A stretch of 16,528 bases of DNA, taken from assembly GCA_964407825.1 (NCBI GenBank), contig CAYOXD010000066.1, positions 1 to 16,528 of the forward strand. Direction: 5' to 3'. How positions within the stretch are numbered: position 1 is the first letter of the stretch; the number at the start of each line of letters is the position of its first letter. The position numbers and the translations under genes are program-made. Positions 1 through 7,755 of this stretch are shown piece by piece. The DNA is from CAYOXD01 sp964407825 (GTDB taxonomy: Bacteria > Desulfobacterota > Desulfobacteria > Desulfobacterales > JAFDDL01). The notes beneath the pieces were generated by a model, which did no database searches, was not told where the DNA came from, and saw only the letters and a list, made by a program, of their open reading frames with translations.

Positions 1-413
1 CGCATCACCTCGTTGTCGGACTTGCCCTTGGGGTCGAAGTCCGATCCGCCCTTGCCCCCTCCCATGGGAAGGCTGGTGAGGGAATTCTTGAACACTTGCT
101 CAAAGGCCAGAAACTTCAATATGCTCAGGTTCACCGAGGGATGAAACCGAAGACCGCCCTTGTATGGCCCGATGGCGCTGCTCATTTCAATCCGGAAGCC
201 CCGATTGACCTGAACCTGCCCCTGATCGTCCGTCCATGGCACCCGGAAGAGAATCACCCGCTCGGGCTCCACCAGGCGCTCCATGATCTTGGCTTTCCGG
301 TACTCGGGGTTTCGATCCAGAAACGGTTTGACCGACAGGGCCACCTCACCTACCGCCTGCTGAAACTCCTTCTCACCGGGGTCCCGCTGTTTTACCAAAT
401 CTAAAATATCCAT
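1..413 (-). CDS. gdhA: Glutamate dehydrogenase, NADP-type (N-terminal part)
   Basis: Interconverts 2-oxoglutarate plus ammonia and glutamate in the cytoplasm. Only the first 137 codons are present; the gene runs off the left edge. The translation starts MDILDLVKQRDPGEKEF and contains the family's substrate-site blocks GPYKGGLRFHP (about residues 82-92), FEQVFKNSL (104-112) and PMGGGKGGSDFDP (116-128). The three conserved lysines K85, K109 and K121 keep the 24- and 12-residue spacing of the hexameric bacterial enzymes (Clostridium K89, K113, K125), with K121 the likely catalytic one. The start at 413 has a GGAGA ribosome site. It lies 75 bases downstream of the ilvE stop on the same strand, so the two may be co-transcribed. 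NADP preference is inferred from the family, as the nucleotide-binding domain is outside the window. Confidence 0.95.
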   Translation of the reverse strand, partial: MDILDLVKQRDPGEKEFQQAVGEVALSVKPFLDRNPEYRKAKIMERLVEPERVILFRVPWTDDQGQVQVNRGFRIEMSSAIGPYKGGLRFHPSVNLSILKFLAFEQVFKNSLTSLPMGGGKGGSDFDPKGKSDNEVM

Positions 414-488
414 TGCTGTCTCTCCGATCCATGCGCGCCCAAAACTGTTTCCGTTGGGAATCACCGGGCTATCCGGTAAGCCCCCTCA

Positions 489-1553
489 TCATGCCACCGG
501 CTCGATCCAGTTCAGGGTGTCCTCGGCGTCCCCATACTGGATGGCCTTGAGGGCATCGAACAGCCTCTGGGCGACGGGGCCAACCTGGCCGCTGCCTGCC
601 GTGATGACCCTGTCACCATATTTCAAGGTACCCACGGGTGAGATCACCGCCGCCGTGCCCGATCCGAAGATCTCCTTGAGGATCCCGCTGTCGTTGGCCG
701 CCATGACCTCATCGATGGTGATCTTCCGCTCCGTGACCTTCAGCCCCCACGTATTGGCCAGTTCGAGGACCGATTTGCGGGTGATGCCGGGCAGGATACT
801 GCCGTTCAGGGCGGGTGTCAGGATCTCATCCCCGAACACGAAGAAGATGTTCATGGAGCCCACCTCCTCCACGAAGCGCCGCTCCACCGCGTCCAGCCAG
901 AGGACCTGGGAGTAGCCCTCCTTTTTGGCCATTTCGCTGGCATAGAGGCTGGCCGCATAGTTGGCCGCCGCCTTGCAATCCCCCACGCCTCCGGACGCGG
1001 CCCGGACATAGTCCCTTGCCACCCATATCTTGATGGGATTGAACCCCTCGGCGTAGTAAGCGCCCACCGGCGAGAGGATAATGTAAAACCGATAGGACCT
1101 GGAGGCGCGCACGCCCAGGAACGGATCGATGGCAATGACGTTGGGCCGAACGTAGAGGGAGGTTTCCGACGCACCGGGCACCCAATCCCGCTCAAGGGTG
1201 ATGAGCTGCTTCATGGCATCCAGCACGAAATCCTCATCGATCTCAGGAATGCACATGCGCCGGCAGGACCGGTTCATCCGTTTCATGTTTTCCCTGGGCC
1301 GGAACAGCTGGACATGGCCGGTGGCGGTGCGATAGGCCTTGAGCCCCTCGAATACCGATTGCGCATAATGGAAGACCATGGCGGCCGGATCCATGGAAAA
1401 GGCATGATAGGGCTCAATGCGCGCATTGTGCCATCCCTTCTCTGGGGAAAAATCCATGTTGAACATGTGGTCCGTAAAGATGTTTCCGAAACCGAGCGCG
1501 TCGTCGGCCGGCTTCGGCTTCAATGTATCCGCCACCGTTGTGGGAATCGCCAT
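489..1553 (-). CDS. ilvE: Branched-chain-amino-acid aminotransferase, class II type
   Basis: PLP-dependent transfer of the amino group between leucine, isoleucine or valine and 2-oxoglutarate: last step of branched-chain synthesis or first step of breakdown. The 354-residue product resembles the longer, eukaryote-like BCAT subgroup: FHYAQSVFEGLKAYR near residue 61, SLYVRPNVIA, and GGVGDCKAAANYAASL, whose lysine (K194 from the chosen start) is the expected Schiff-base residue; EIFGSGTAAVISPV near the C-terminus is the phosphate-binding end of the PLP site. The open frame extends 11 codons upstream to 1586, but the ATG at 1553 is preceded by AGAGGAGGACATA, an excellent ribosome site, so I start there. 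In most type-II enzymes the residues after the lysine are GGNY; here they are AAANY, a mild deviation. Glutamate dehydrogenase downstream would recycle its amino donor. Confidence 0.95.
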   Translation of the reverse strand: MAIPTTVADTLKPKPADDALGFGNIFTDHMFNMDFSPEKGWHNARIEPYHAFSMDPAAMVFHYAQSVFEGLKAYRTATGHVQLFRPRENMKRMNRSCRRMCIPEIDEDFVLDAMKQLITLERDWVPGASETSLYVRPNVIAIDPFLGVRASRSYRFYIILSPVGAYYAEGFNPIKIWVARDYVRAASGGVGDCKAAANYAASLYASEMAKKEGYSQVLWLDAVERRFVEEVGSMNIFFVFGDEILTPALNGSILPGITRKSVLELANTWGLKVTERKITIDEVMAANDSGILKEIFGSGTAAVISPVGTLKYGDRVITAGSGQVGPVAQRLFDALKAIQYGDAEDTLNWIEPVA

Positions 1554-1590
1554 TATGTCCTCCTCTATCGATGCATCCGCCCGCATAATC

Positions 1591-1607
1591 CTCGGCCAAA
1601 GGCCGAG
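1591..1607. repeat. Short perfect hairpin in the ilvE leader
   Basis: CTCGGCC-AAA-GGCCGAG is a 7-bp perfect inverted repeat with a 3-base loop, about 38 bases upstream of the ilvE start. No T-run follows on either strand, so it is not a classical terminator; it could fold in the ilvE mRNA leader. Function unknown. Confidence 0.5.
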
Positions 1608-1823
1608 TTAAGCAACCGATAGTGTGTCAAAAATGAGTAGGAAAAACAAGTGAATTATTTCGCAGGACAATCACATGTAACTGAATCCGCCCCACCGCAT
1701 CTCACAACCCTTCCGGCATCGGGTAAACAGATATTTCCGCGAATCGTTGCGACGGATAGGCCATGATCGGCCGGGCTCAGTGGACCTTGTTCAGTTAGAA
1801 TCGCTTGAGCCGTTCGACTGGAT

Positions 1824-1852
1824 TTGACATTGCCTGATGTTTGCGATTAAAC
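1824..1852 (+). promoter_or_regulatory. Possible sigma70-like promoter of the OsmC gene
   Basis: A perfect TTGACA (1824-1829) is followed after 17 bases by TTAAAC (1847-1852), only a 3 of 6 match to the -10 consensus. It sits about 36 bases before the ATG at 1889. The -35 is good and the -10 weak, so this is a tentative call. Confidence 0.35.
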
Positions 1853-1888
1853 CGGGCCGAAAGTTTATTTGATAAGGAGATGACGGGT

Positions 1889-2281
1889 ATGCAATGCGAT
1901 ATTACTTTTGAAGGCGGGAAAAAGGTCAACGCCCGATTCAACGGCTTCACGGTGAGCACCGATCAGCCCCAGGAGGATGGGGGCGACAACTCGGCGCCCT
2001 CGCCCTTTGATTATTTTCTGGCATCACTGGGCACCTGTGCGGGATTTTATGTTTTTTCCTTCTGTGACGCGCGGGGGCTGTCGAAGGAGGGCATCCGCTT
2101 GACCCTGCAGAGCGAGTACAACGAGGAAAAGGGGAGGCTGGAAGCCGTCCGGCTCACCATCCACGTGCCGGAGAGTTTCCCGGGAAAATACAGAAAGGCG
2201 CTGGTCAAAACAGCGGGGCAGTGCTCCGTGAAGAAAGCCATCCTGAATCCGCCGGTTTTCGACATCACCGCCGTGAGCTGA
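1889..2281 (+). CDS. OsmC/Ohr-family protein
   Basis: A 130-residue OsmC-fold protein; family members are cytoplasmic thiol-dependent peroxidases for organic peroxides or close relatives of unknown substrate. The two family cysteines are visible: C50 in ASLGTCAGFY and C112 in GQCSVKKAI, with SPFDYFLASLG before the first, the usual helix that places the reactive thiol. C59 is an extra cysteine. The ORF is open back to 1841, but AAGGAG at 1874-1879 lies 9 bases before the ATG at 1889 and abuts the earlier in-frame ATG at 1880, so 1889 is the better start. It is convergent with hisD, with no obvious terminator in the 74 bases between. It looks like the general OsmC/YhfA-type group rather than Ohr; the substrate cannot be deduced. 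Confidence 0.88.
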   Translation: MQCDITFEGGKKVNARFNGFTVSTDQPQEDGGDNSAPSPFDYFLASLGTCAGFYVFSFCDARGLSKEGIRLTLQSEYNEEKGRLEAVRLTIHVPESFPGKYRKALVKTAGQCSVKKAILNPPVFDITAVS

Positions 2282-2355
2282 CGGCTGTCTTTGGGCAACC
2301 GGCAAGGTCAATCGGCCGACACCTCACCTGCACCGTGGCAAGAAAATGATGCCGT

Positions 2356-3669
2356 TTACCGCGAATCGCTGTCGGCCAGGCGAACGGAGACCGACCGGGC
2401 ATGGGCGCCCAGCCCCTCGATGTCCGCCAGACGCATGATATCGTCCGCCTCATGGAGAAATGCCTGCCGGTTGTAATGGATCAGGCTCGTTTTCTTGATG
2501 AAATGATCCACGGACAGGGCGGATGCGAACCGGGCCGTACCGGCCGTGGGAAGAACGTGGTTGGGGCCCGCGATATAATCCCCGACCGGCTCCGGGGTAT
2601 AGTCACCCATGAAGATGGCGCCGGCATGGCGGATCCCGCCCACGTAATCGAAGGGATCCCGGACCAGCAGCTCCAGATGCTCCGGTGCGATGCGATTGGC
2701 CAGCAGGACCGCCTCGGCCATATCCCGCGTGACGAACGCCGCGCCATAGTCGGCAAGGGATTTTTCCGCGATCTCCCGGCGGTGGAGCGCTGCCAGCTGG
2801 TTTTCCACCTCCCGGGAAACAGCTCTCGCCAACCGGCTCGAATCGGTCACCAGGATGGCCGATGCCAGGGGATCGTGTTCGGCCTGGCTCAACAGGTCCG
2901 CCGCCGCAAAGGAGGGGGCCGCCCCTTTGTCGGCGATCACCAGGATCTCGCTGGGCCCTGCAATCATATCGATGCCCACCGTGCCGGAAACGATCTTTTT
3001 GGCCAGGGTCACGTAAATATTCCCCGGCCCAACGATGACATCGACCTTGGAAATAGTCTCGGTGCCATAGGCCAGGGCCCCGATGGCCCAGGCGCTGCCG
3101 ACCTTGTATATTTCATCCACACCCGCCATCCGGGCCGCCGCCAGAAGATGGGGGCTGACCTCCCCTTCGGCCGTCGGCGGCGTCACCATGACCACCCGAT
3201 CGACCCCTGCGATCCGGGCGGGGATCGCGCCCATGAGCACTGAGGAAACCAGGGGGGTGCTGCCGCTCTTGCCGCCGGGCACGTAGATGCCGGCCGCATC
3301 CACGGGCCGGATGAGCTGGCCCAGAACCGTTCCGGCCCGCTCCGTCTGGATCCAGGACTGGCGAACCTGCCGCTGGTGAAAGTCACTTATCTGATCGATG
3401 GCCCGGGTAAGGGTTCGGTAGAATGCCTCGTCCATGGACTCGACAGCGGCCGATATCTGCGCTTCGGTGACCGCCAGGGCCTCCAGGTCCAGATGGGGGG
3501 CATCGAACCGGTTGACATAGTCGATCAGGGCCCTGTCCCCATTCTTTCGAACGTCCTCCAGGATGCGCGTCACGCTGGCCACATCGCGTTTTCGGACCGA
3601 AAGGCTTCTGCCGGTGATGGTTTTCAGGCGCTTCTCCGCGGACTTCGATGGGTAGTGATATATTTTCAT
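2356..3669 (-). CDS. hisD: Histidinol dehydrogenase
   Basis: Catalyses the last two oxidations of histidine synthesis, L-histidinol to L-histidine, with NAD and zinc. At 437 residues it has the usual full length. Key sites are present: GIYVPGGKSGSTPL (127-140), KVDVIVGPGNIYV (208-220), the zinc ligands Q262 and H265 in SQAEHDPLAS, the catalytic pair E330-H331 in IAPEHLELL, D364 in PVGDYIAGPNHVLP and H423 in GLGAHARSV, matching E. coli Q259, H262, E326/H327, D360 and H419. The ATG at 3669 has no clear ribosome site (CACTTTCCC precedes it), but no later start keeps the N-terminal domain. No other his gene is adjacent: it lies alone 111 bases downstream of the peptide transporter operon on the same strand, and may be read from it or from an unrecognised promoter. 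Confidence 0.97.
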   Translation of the reverse strand: MKIYHYPSKSAEKRLKTITGRSLSVRKRDVASVTRILEDVRKNGDRALIDYVNRFDAPHLDLEALAVTEAQISAAVESMDEAFYRTLTRAIDQISDFHQRQVRQSWIQTERAGTVLGQLIRPVDAAGIYVPGGKSGSTPLVSSVLMGAIPARIAGVDRVVMVTPPTAEGEVSPHLLAAARMAGVDEIYKVGSAWAIGALAYGTETISKVDVIVGPGNIYVTLAKKIVSGTVGIDMIAGPSEILVIADKGAAPSFAAADLLSQAEHDPLASAILVTDSSRLARAVSREVENQLAALHRREIAEKSLADYGAAFVTRDMAEAVLLANRIAPEHLELLVRDPFDYVGGIRHAGAIFMGDYTPEPVGDYIAGPNHVLPTAGTARFASALSVDHFIKKTSLIHYNRQAFLHEADDIMRLADIEGLGAHARSVSVRLADSDSR

Positions 3670-3780
3670 GGGAAAGTGAATTGTTTTAAGGGTTAATCAA
3701 ATAGAAAATCCTATCATTCGTCCGTTTCTTTCCATGGGGGGGCGGGTTTGTCAATACCTCGTGCATTCTTCCCCCGGCGC

Positions 3781-4773
3781 TTACCCTCGATGCGCCCGGC
3801 GGCATCGAACATAATGCGTGTCGCTCACCCGGACCAGAGGCGTGTCCGGCTGCCCGCACTCCGGCTCCTCCTCGGGGCAACGTCCGACATATGGGCAGCC
3901 GCCGGCCGCGGCATCCTTCGCCGGGACCTCCCGGGGACTCGAAAAACGCCGGCCGGTCCTGCGGCCCGGATCCGGAATGGCATCGAGAAGGGACAGGGTG
4001 TAGGGATGGCGGGGGTCTTCGAAGATCTCCGCCACGGTGGCATGCTCCATGATCCGTCCACGGTACATGACCGACACCATCTGGCATAAATACCCCACCA
4101 CATTGAGATCATGGGAGATAAAAAGATAACTCACCCCCAGCTGGTCCTGCAGATCCTTGAGCAGATTGATGATCTGGGCCTGAATGGACACATCCAGCGC
4201 CGATACGGGCTCATCGCAGACAATGAGCGAGGGGTTCACGCTCAGGGCCCGGGCGATGCCGATCCGTTGGCGCTGGCCGCCGGAGAATTCATGGGGATAC
4301 CGCTCGGCGCTGTCGGGCGAGATTCCCACCATCTCAAGGAGTTTTCGAAGTTCCTGCCGCTGCGCATTCCTGCTTTTCAACCCCAGCCGGCGGAGGCCCT
4401 CGCCGATGGATTGCCCCACGCTCATGCGGGGATTGAGGGAGCCGAAGGGATCCTGGAAGACGATTTGAATCTCCTTTCGCAGCGGTTTCATCTGTCTCTC
4501 GGTGAACCGGCTGATGTCCCGACCCCGAAACTCGATACGCCCCCCGTCGGGCGGCAGCAGTTTCAAGATCAGCCGGGCCACCGTCGATTTACCGCACCCG
4601 CTCTCGCCCACGAGCCCCAGGGTTTGACCCTGGGCGATCTTGAAGTCCACGCCGTCCACGGCCCTCACCCGGTGGGTCACCCGCTGAAAGAGTCCGCGCC
4701 GAACCGGAAAATATTTTTTCAGGTCGGTCACACTCAGAAGGGCTTTTTGCGCCATTGTCTCCAAGGGGCTCAT
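3781..4773 (-). CDS. dppF: Peptide/nickel-type ABC importer ATPase, DppF/OppF type
   Basis: One of two cytoplasmic ATPases that drive the importer. The 330-residue protein has Walker A GESGCGKST (56-64), Q-loop Q107, signature EFSGGQRQR (162-170), Walker B LIVCDEP (183-189) with E188 catalytic, and H-loop H221. The C-terminal oligopeptide/dipeptide extension has the cysteines C293, C299, C306 and C324, a pattern known in Dpp/Opp ATPases to bind an iron-sulfur cluster. Its ATG overlaps the stop of the upstream ATPase as ATGA, indicating translational coupling; the GAGGAG there touches the ATG, so M7 (4755) is an alternative start. Last gene of the importer operon. The family does not distinguish peptides from nickel or other solutes. 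Confidence 0.95.
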   Translation of the reverse strand: MSPLETMAQKALLSVTDLKKYFPVRRGLFQRVTHRVRAVDGVDFKIAQGQTLGLVGESGCGKSTVARLILKLLPPDGGRIEFRGRDISRFTERQMKPLRKEIQIVFQDPFGSLNPRMSVGQSIGEGLRRLGLKSRNAQRQELRKLLEMVGISPDSAERYPHEFSGGQRQRIGIARALSVNPSLIVCDEPVSALDVSIQAQIINLLKDLQDQLGVSYLFISHDLNVVGYLCQMVSVMYRGRIMEHATVAEIFEDPRHPYTLSLLDAIPDPGRRTGRRFSSPREVPAKDAAAGGCPYVGRCPEEEPECGQPDTPLVRVSDTHYVRCRRAHRG

Positions 4774-5762
4774 CTCCTCTCAAACAGGACCGGACACCGC
4801 GCCAGATGCCCGTCCCCATAATCGCACATCGGAGGGAACACCTCTCGGCAGCTCTCGATGGCCTCCGGGCACCGGGGATGAAAGGGACATCCCGGAGGTC
4901 TGCGGGTCGGATCGGGAACCGAGCCGGGGATCGTGTACAGCCGGCTTCCCCGCTTGGCCAGGGTCGGCAGGGACGCCAACAACCCCCGGGTATAGGGATG
5001 ACGGGAGCCTTCCAGGATCCGGGTCACCTCCCCCTGCTCCACGATCAGGCCGCAGTACATGACGTAGACCCAGTCGGCAATGCCGGCCACCACCCCCAGA
5101 TCGTGGGTGATATAGAGCAGGGACATCCCCCGGGTCGCCTTGATATGGTGCAGGAGAGCGAGGATCTGCGCCTGAACCGTGACATCCAGGGCGGTGGTGG
5201 GCTCATCGGCGATGATCAGGTCCGGATCGCAGGCCAGGGCCATGGCGATCATGACCCGCTGCCGCTGGCCCCCGCTGAGCTGATGGGGATAATCATGAAT
5301 CCGTTGGGCGGCGTCCGGGATTCCCACATCCTCCAGGAGGGAAATACATCGGGCCCGGGCCTGGTCCGAATCCACGCGGCGGTGGATGTCGATGGCCTCG
5401 CGAACCTGCGCCCCCACCGTGAAAACGGGATTCAGGGAGGTGAGGGGCTCCTGAAAGACCATGCTGATCTGATTCCCTCGAATCTCCCGCAGGGCCTCCT
5501 CGGAAAGGCCCAACAGCTCGCGGCCCTTACATACGATGCTGCCGCCGGCGATCTCGCCGGGCGGTATGGGGACAAGGCCGAGAATACTGAGGGCGGTAAC
5601 GGTTTTTCCGGAACCGGATTCACCCACGAGACACACGGTCTGGCCGGTGCGCACCTTCAGGCTCACGCCGTTCACGGCCCGGGCCAGCCAATCCGCCCCC
5701 CGGAAATACACCTTCAGGTCCCGAATGCTCAGAAGCGGTGCTTCATCCAGCGAACCACTCAT
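4770..5762 (-). CDS. dppD: Peptide/nickel-type ABC importer ATPase, DppD/OppD type
   Basis: Partner ATPase of the importer, 330 residues. Walker A GESGSGKTV (48-56), Q-loop in MVFQEPLTSLNP (101-112), signature QLSGGQRQR (161-169), Walker B LIIADEP (182-188) and H-loop H220 are all intact, so it should hydrolyse ATP. The C-terminal extension GCPFHPRCPEAIESC gives C292, C298 and C305, with C313 and C323 further on, the cysteine-rich tail of the family. The ATG at 5762 follows GAGGGTGAGGCG, which can serve as ribosome site. It starts 41 bases after the DppC-type permease stop and its own stop overlaps the next gene's start. D versus F is assigned from gene order and the longer EPLTSLNPVFTVG form, so the exact letter is by analogy. 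Confidence 0.94.
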   Translation of the reverse strand: MSGSLDEAPLLSIRDLKVYFRGADWLARAVNGVSLKVRTGQTVCLVGESGSGKTVTALSILGLVPIPPGEIAGGSIVCKGRELLGLSEEALREIRGNQISMVFQEPLTSLNPVFTVGAQVREAIDIHRRVDSDQARARCISLLEDVGIPDAAQRIHDYPHQLSGGQRQRVMIAMALACDPDLIIADEPTTALDVTVQAQILALLHHIKATRGMSLLYITHDLGVVAGIADWVYVMYCGLIVEQGEVTRILEGSRHPYTRGLLASLPTLAKRGSRLYTIPGSVPDPTRRPPGCPFHPRCPEAIESCREVFPPMCDYGDGHLARCPVLFERR

Positions 5763-5803
5763 CGCCTCACCCTCATCCCCTCACAGTTCACGGTTCACCG
5801 TCT

Positions 5804-6775
5804 TCACCCCCGCTCCCGGAGCCGAGGATTCAACACATCCCGGAGGCCTTCACCGAAGAGATTGAAGGCCAGCACCACCACCAGGATGGCGGTTCCCGGA
5901 ATAAAGGTCAGCCAGGGCGCATCGAAAATGAATTCTTTTCCATCGGCAAGAATGTTTCCCCATGTGGCATGGGGCGGCGGCACACCAAAGCCCAGAAAGC
6001 TCAAGCCCGCCTCGGTTAAAATCGCCGTGGCAATGCCGATGGTGGCCGATACCAGGACCGGCGCCACGGCATTGGGCAGGATGTGACGGAAGATGATCCG
6101 AAGGTCCCCCACCCCCAAGGCCCGGGCCGCGGATACGAAATCCTGTTCGCGCAGGGCGAGAAATTCGGCCCGGACGAACCGGGTGGTGCCCATCCAACTG
6201 GTCAGACCGATCACGATCATGATGTTGTATAGACTGGCCGGCAGGAGGGCCACCACGGTCAAGATCAGAAAAAAACTCGGGAAACAGAGCATGATGTCCA
6301 CCAGACGCATGATCAGCGCATCGATGCGGGGGTAGTAGCCGGCAATGCCCCCCAGGAAGATGCCGATCACCACCGATATGCCCACCGCCACAAAGCCCAC
6401 CGTGAGAGAAACCCATGCGCCCTGCAGCATGCGGGCGAACACATCCCGGCCCAGATCGTCCGTACCGAAAAGATAGATGCCAAAGGGGGGGATTTCATCC
6501 GGCGTCAGTCTCTTCACGTGCGCCCTGGACAGGGGGGGGCGCAGCTTCTCCTGCAGGCGGATAAGGGCCGGATTGAAGACAGGATGGTCCCCGGAGGTCA
6601 GGACCAGCCCCGCCAGGGCGACGCCGAAAAAGAGGAGGAACACCACCAGTCCGATGACGGCCATTCGGTTCTGGCGAAAAAGGTGCCAGAAGGCCTGGAA
6701 TCGGCTCTGGGCCGGCGCTGCGGCCGTCTCCAGCATCGCGGCGGGGGCAAGGGGCTGTTCTGTTGCCGCAGTCAC
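5804..6775 (-). CDS. dppC: Peptide/nickel-type ABC importer permease, DppC/OppC type
   Basis: Inner-membrane permease, 323 residues. After a cytoplasmic N-terminus comes the OppC-type N-terminal helix MAVIGLVVFLLFFGVALAG (38-56), a periplasmic segment, the family block FGTDDLGRDVFARML (103-117), and five further hydrophobic helices. The ATPase-contacting EAA loop is at about 204-234 (EFLALREQDFVSAARALG then RHILPN). The start codon is GTG at 6775, overlapping the stop of the upstream permease as GTGA, with GAGG about 9 bases upstream. The segment between the first helix and GTDDLGRD is longer than usual for DppC (about residues 60-102, rich in basic residues and proline). The 7- and 8-base C-runs coding it are discussed under rejected observations. 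Confidence 0.94.
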   Translation of the reverse strand: MTAATEQPLAPAAMLETAAAPAQSRFQAFWHLFRQNRMAVIGLVVFLLFFGVALAGLVLTSGDHPVFNPALIRLQEKLRPPLSRAHVKRLTPDEIPPFGIYLFGTDDLGRDVFARMLQGAWVSLTVGFVAVGISVVIGIFLGGIAGYYPRIDALIMRLVDIMLCFPSFFLILTVVALLPASLYNIMIVIGLTSWMGTTRFVRAEFLALREQDFVSAARALGVGDLRIIFRHILPNAVAPVLVSATIGIATAILTEAGLSFLGFGVPPPHATWGNILADGKEFIFDAPWLTFIPGTAILVVVLAFNLFGEGLRDVLNPRLRERG

Positions 6776-7731
6776 AGGCGTATCCTCGGATCCACGGCCA
6801 TGTACAGAATGTCCGATATGAAGGTGCCGATCAGGACCAGAACGGCGGAGATGAAGTTCAGCGTCAGGATGACGGGATAGTCCCGGGCCAGGATGGCCTC
6901 ATAGGCCATGCGCCCCATGCCGGGCCAGGAAAAAATCGATTCGATGATAACCGATCCGCCGATGAGTCCCGGCAGGATGAGACCGAACATGGTCACAAAA
7001 GGCAGGAGCGCGTTGCGAAGCGCATGCCGGTAGTGAACCGCTTCCGATGACAGGCCCTTGGCCCGGGCCGTTCTGATATAGTCCTGCCCCTGCACCTCCA
7101 GCATCTGGCCGCGCACGTACCGGGACAGAAGCGCGATGCCGCTCGTCGCCCCCAGCACGGACGGCAGGACGAGATGCCAGATCCGGTCCATGATCAGGGT
7201 GGGCCAGTGCGCATGGGAAAGCCCGAAGGTTTCCATGCCGATGACCGGTACGTGCAGCCACTCCACGACACAGATGATCAGGATGTAGGCAAAAAAGAAT
7301 CCCGGAATGGAGATCAGGAAATAGGAGATGAGCGTGGCGCTTCGATCGTAGAGCCCGCCCCTGCGGATGGCCGATCGGATGCCCACCGGAAACGACAGGG
7401 TCCAGGTCAAAAGAGTGCCCACGATGAACAGCGGCAGGCTGTTCAGAAACCGCTTCCAGATCTTTCCCAGAACAGGTTGGTTGTCCTTCCAGGACCGGGT
7501 GTTGCCGGTGAAAAGGCCCTTGTAAAAATAATAGTACTGCAGATACAGGGGATCATCCAGATGAAAGGCTTTATTGAACCGCGCCACCATCTCCGGGGTG
7601 AATTTCGGGTTCAGGGGGTTGGCCTGGCTGGGCTTTCCAGGGGCCAGGTGAATGATGAGAAAGGAGACGATGGAAACCAGAAAGAGGGTCAGGAGTTTCT
7701 GCACCAGGGTTCGGCCGATGAATGAAAGCAT
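6772..7731 (-). CDS. dppB: Peptide/nickel-type ABC importer permease, DppB/OppB type
   Basis: Second inner-membrane permease, 319 residues. It begins with the typical MLSFIGRTLVQKLLTLFLVS helix, has hydrophobic segments at roughly 10-30, 101-117, 135-157, 185-203, 241-262 and 289-310, and the EAA loop at about 212-240 (EVQGQDYIRTARAKGLS, HALRNALLP). ESIFSWPGMGRMAYEAI and the C-terminal DPRIRL are also standard for this family. The ATG at 7731 follows AGAGGAGAGGGAC, a strong ribosome site. It lies 24 bases after the binding-protein gene and overlaps dppC by 4 bases. The loop TGNTRSWKDNQPV (75-87) between helices 1 and 2 replaces the usual DLGRS-type sequence, suggesting a divergent subfamily. 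Confidence 0.94.
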   Translation of the reverse strand: MLSFIGRTLVQKLLTLFLVSIVSFLIIHLAPGKPSQANPLNPKFTPEMVARFNKAFHLDDPLYLQYYYFYKGLFTGNTRSWKDNQPVLGKIWKRFLNSLPLFIVGTLLTWTLSFPVGIRSAIRRGGLYDRSATLISYFLISIPGFFFAYILIICVVEWLHVPVIGMETFGLSHAHWPTLIMDRIWHLVLPSVLGATSGIALLSRYVRGQMLEVQGQDYIRTARAKGLSSEAVHYRHALRNALLPFVTMFGLILPGLIGGSVIIESIFSWPGMGRMAYEAILARDYPVILTLNFISAVLVLIGTFISDILYMAVDPRIRL

Positions 7732-7755
7732 GTCCCTCTCCTCTGGCGGCGCCGG

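Larger units (their letters stand above)
1554..1888. other. Divergent intergenic region between ilvE and the OsmC gene
   Basis: This 335-base stretch holds the upstream regions of two divergent genes. I see a short hairpin in the ilvE leader (1591-1607) and a possible plus-strand promoter before the OsmC gene (1824-1852). A TTGACA on the minus strand (1625-1630) has no good -10 at the right distance, so I do not call an ilvE promoter. No open frame here looks coding. Confidence 0.6.

Noticed and set aside
3749..3754. TTGACA on the minus strand upstream of hisD, considered as its promoter
   Set aside because: The hexamer 17 bases downstream is AAAGAA, which does not resemble a -10.
3787..3808. 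7-bp inverted repeat (TCGATGC / GCATCGA) at the end of the DppF-type gene, considered as the importer terminator
   Set aside because: It lies within the last codons, the loop is 8 bases and no T-run follows.
4755..6086. 443-codon plus-strand open frame
   Set aside because: It runs antisense across both importer ATPase genes, whose motifs are intact on the minus strand. Long antisense frames are expected in GC-rich coding DNA; the translation has no recognisable domain.
6485..6539. Runs of 7 and 8 C on the coding strand in the DppC-type gene, considered as phase-variation tracts
   Set aside because: By base composition a window this size should hold about five runs of this length by chance; others occur at 3736-3742, 10670-10676 and 15433-15439. 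The frame is intact and the gene is not a surface-antigen type.
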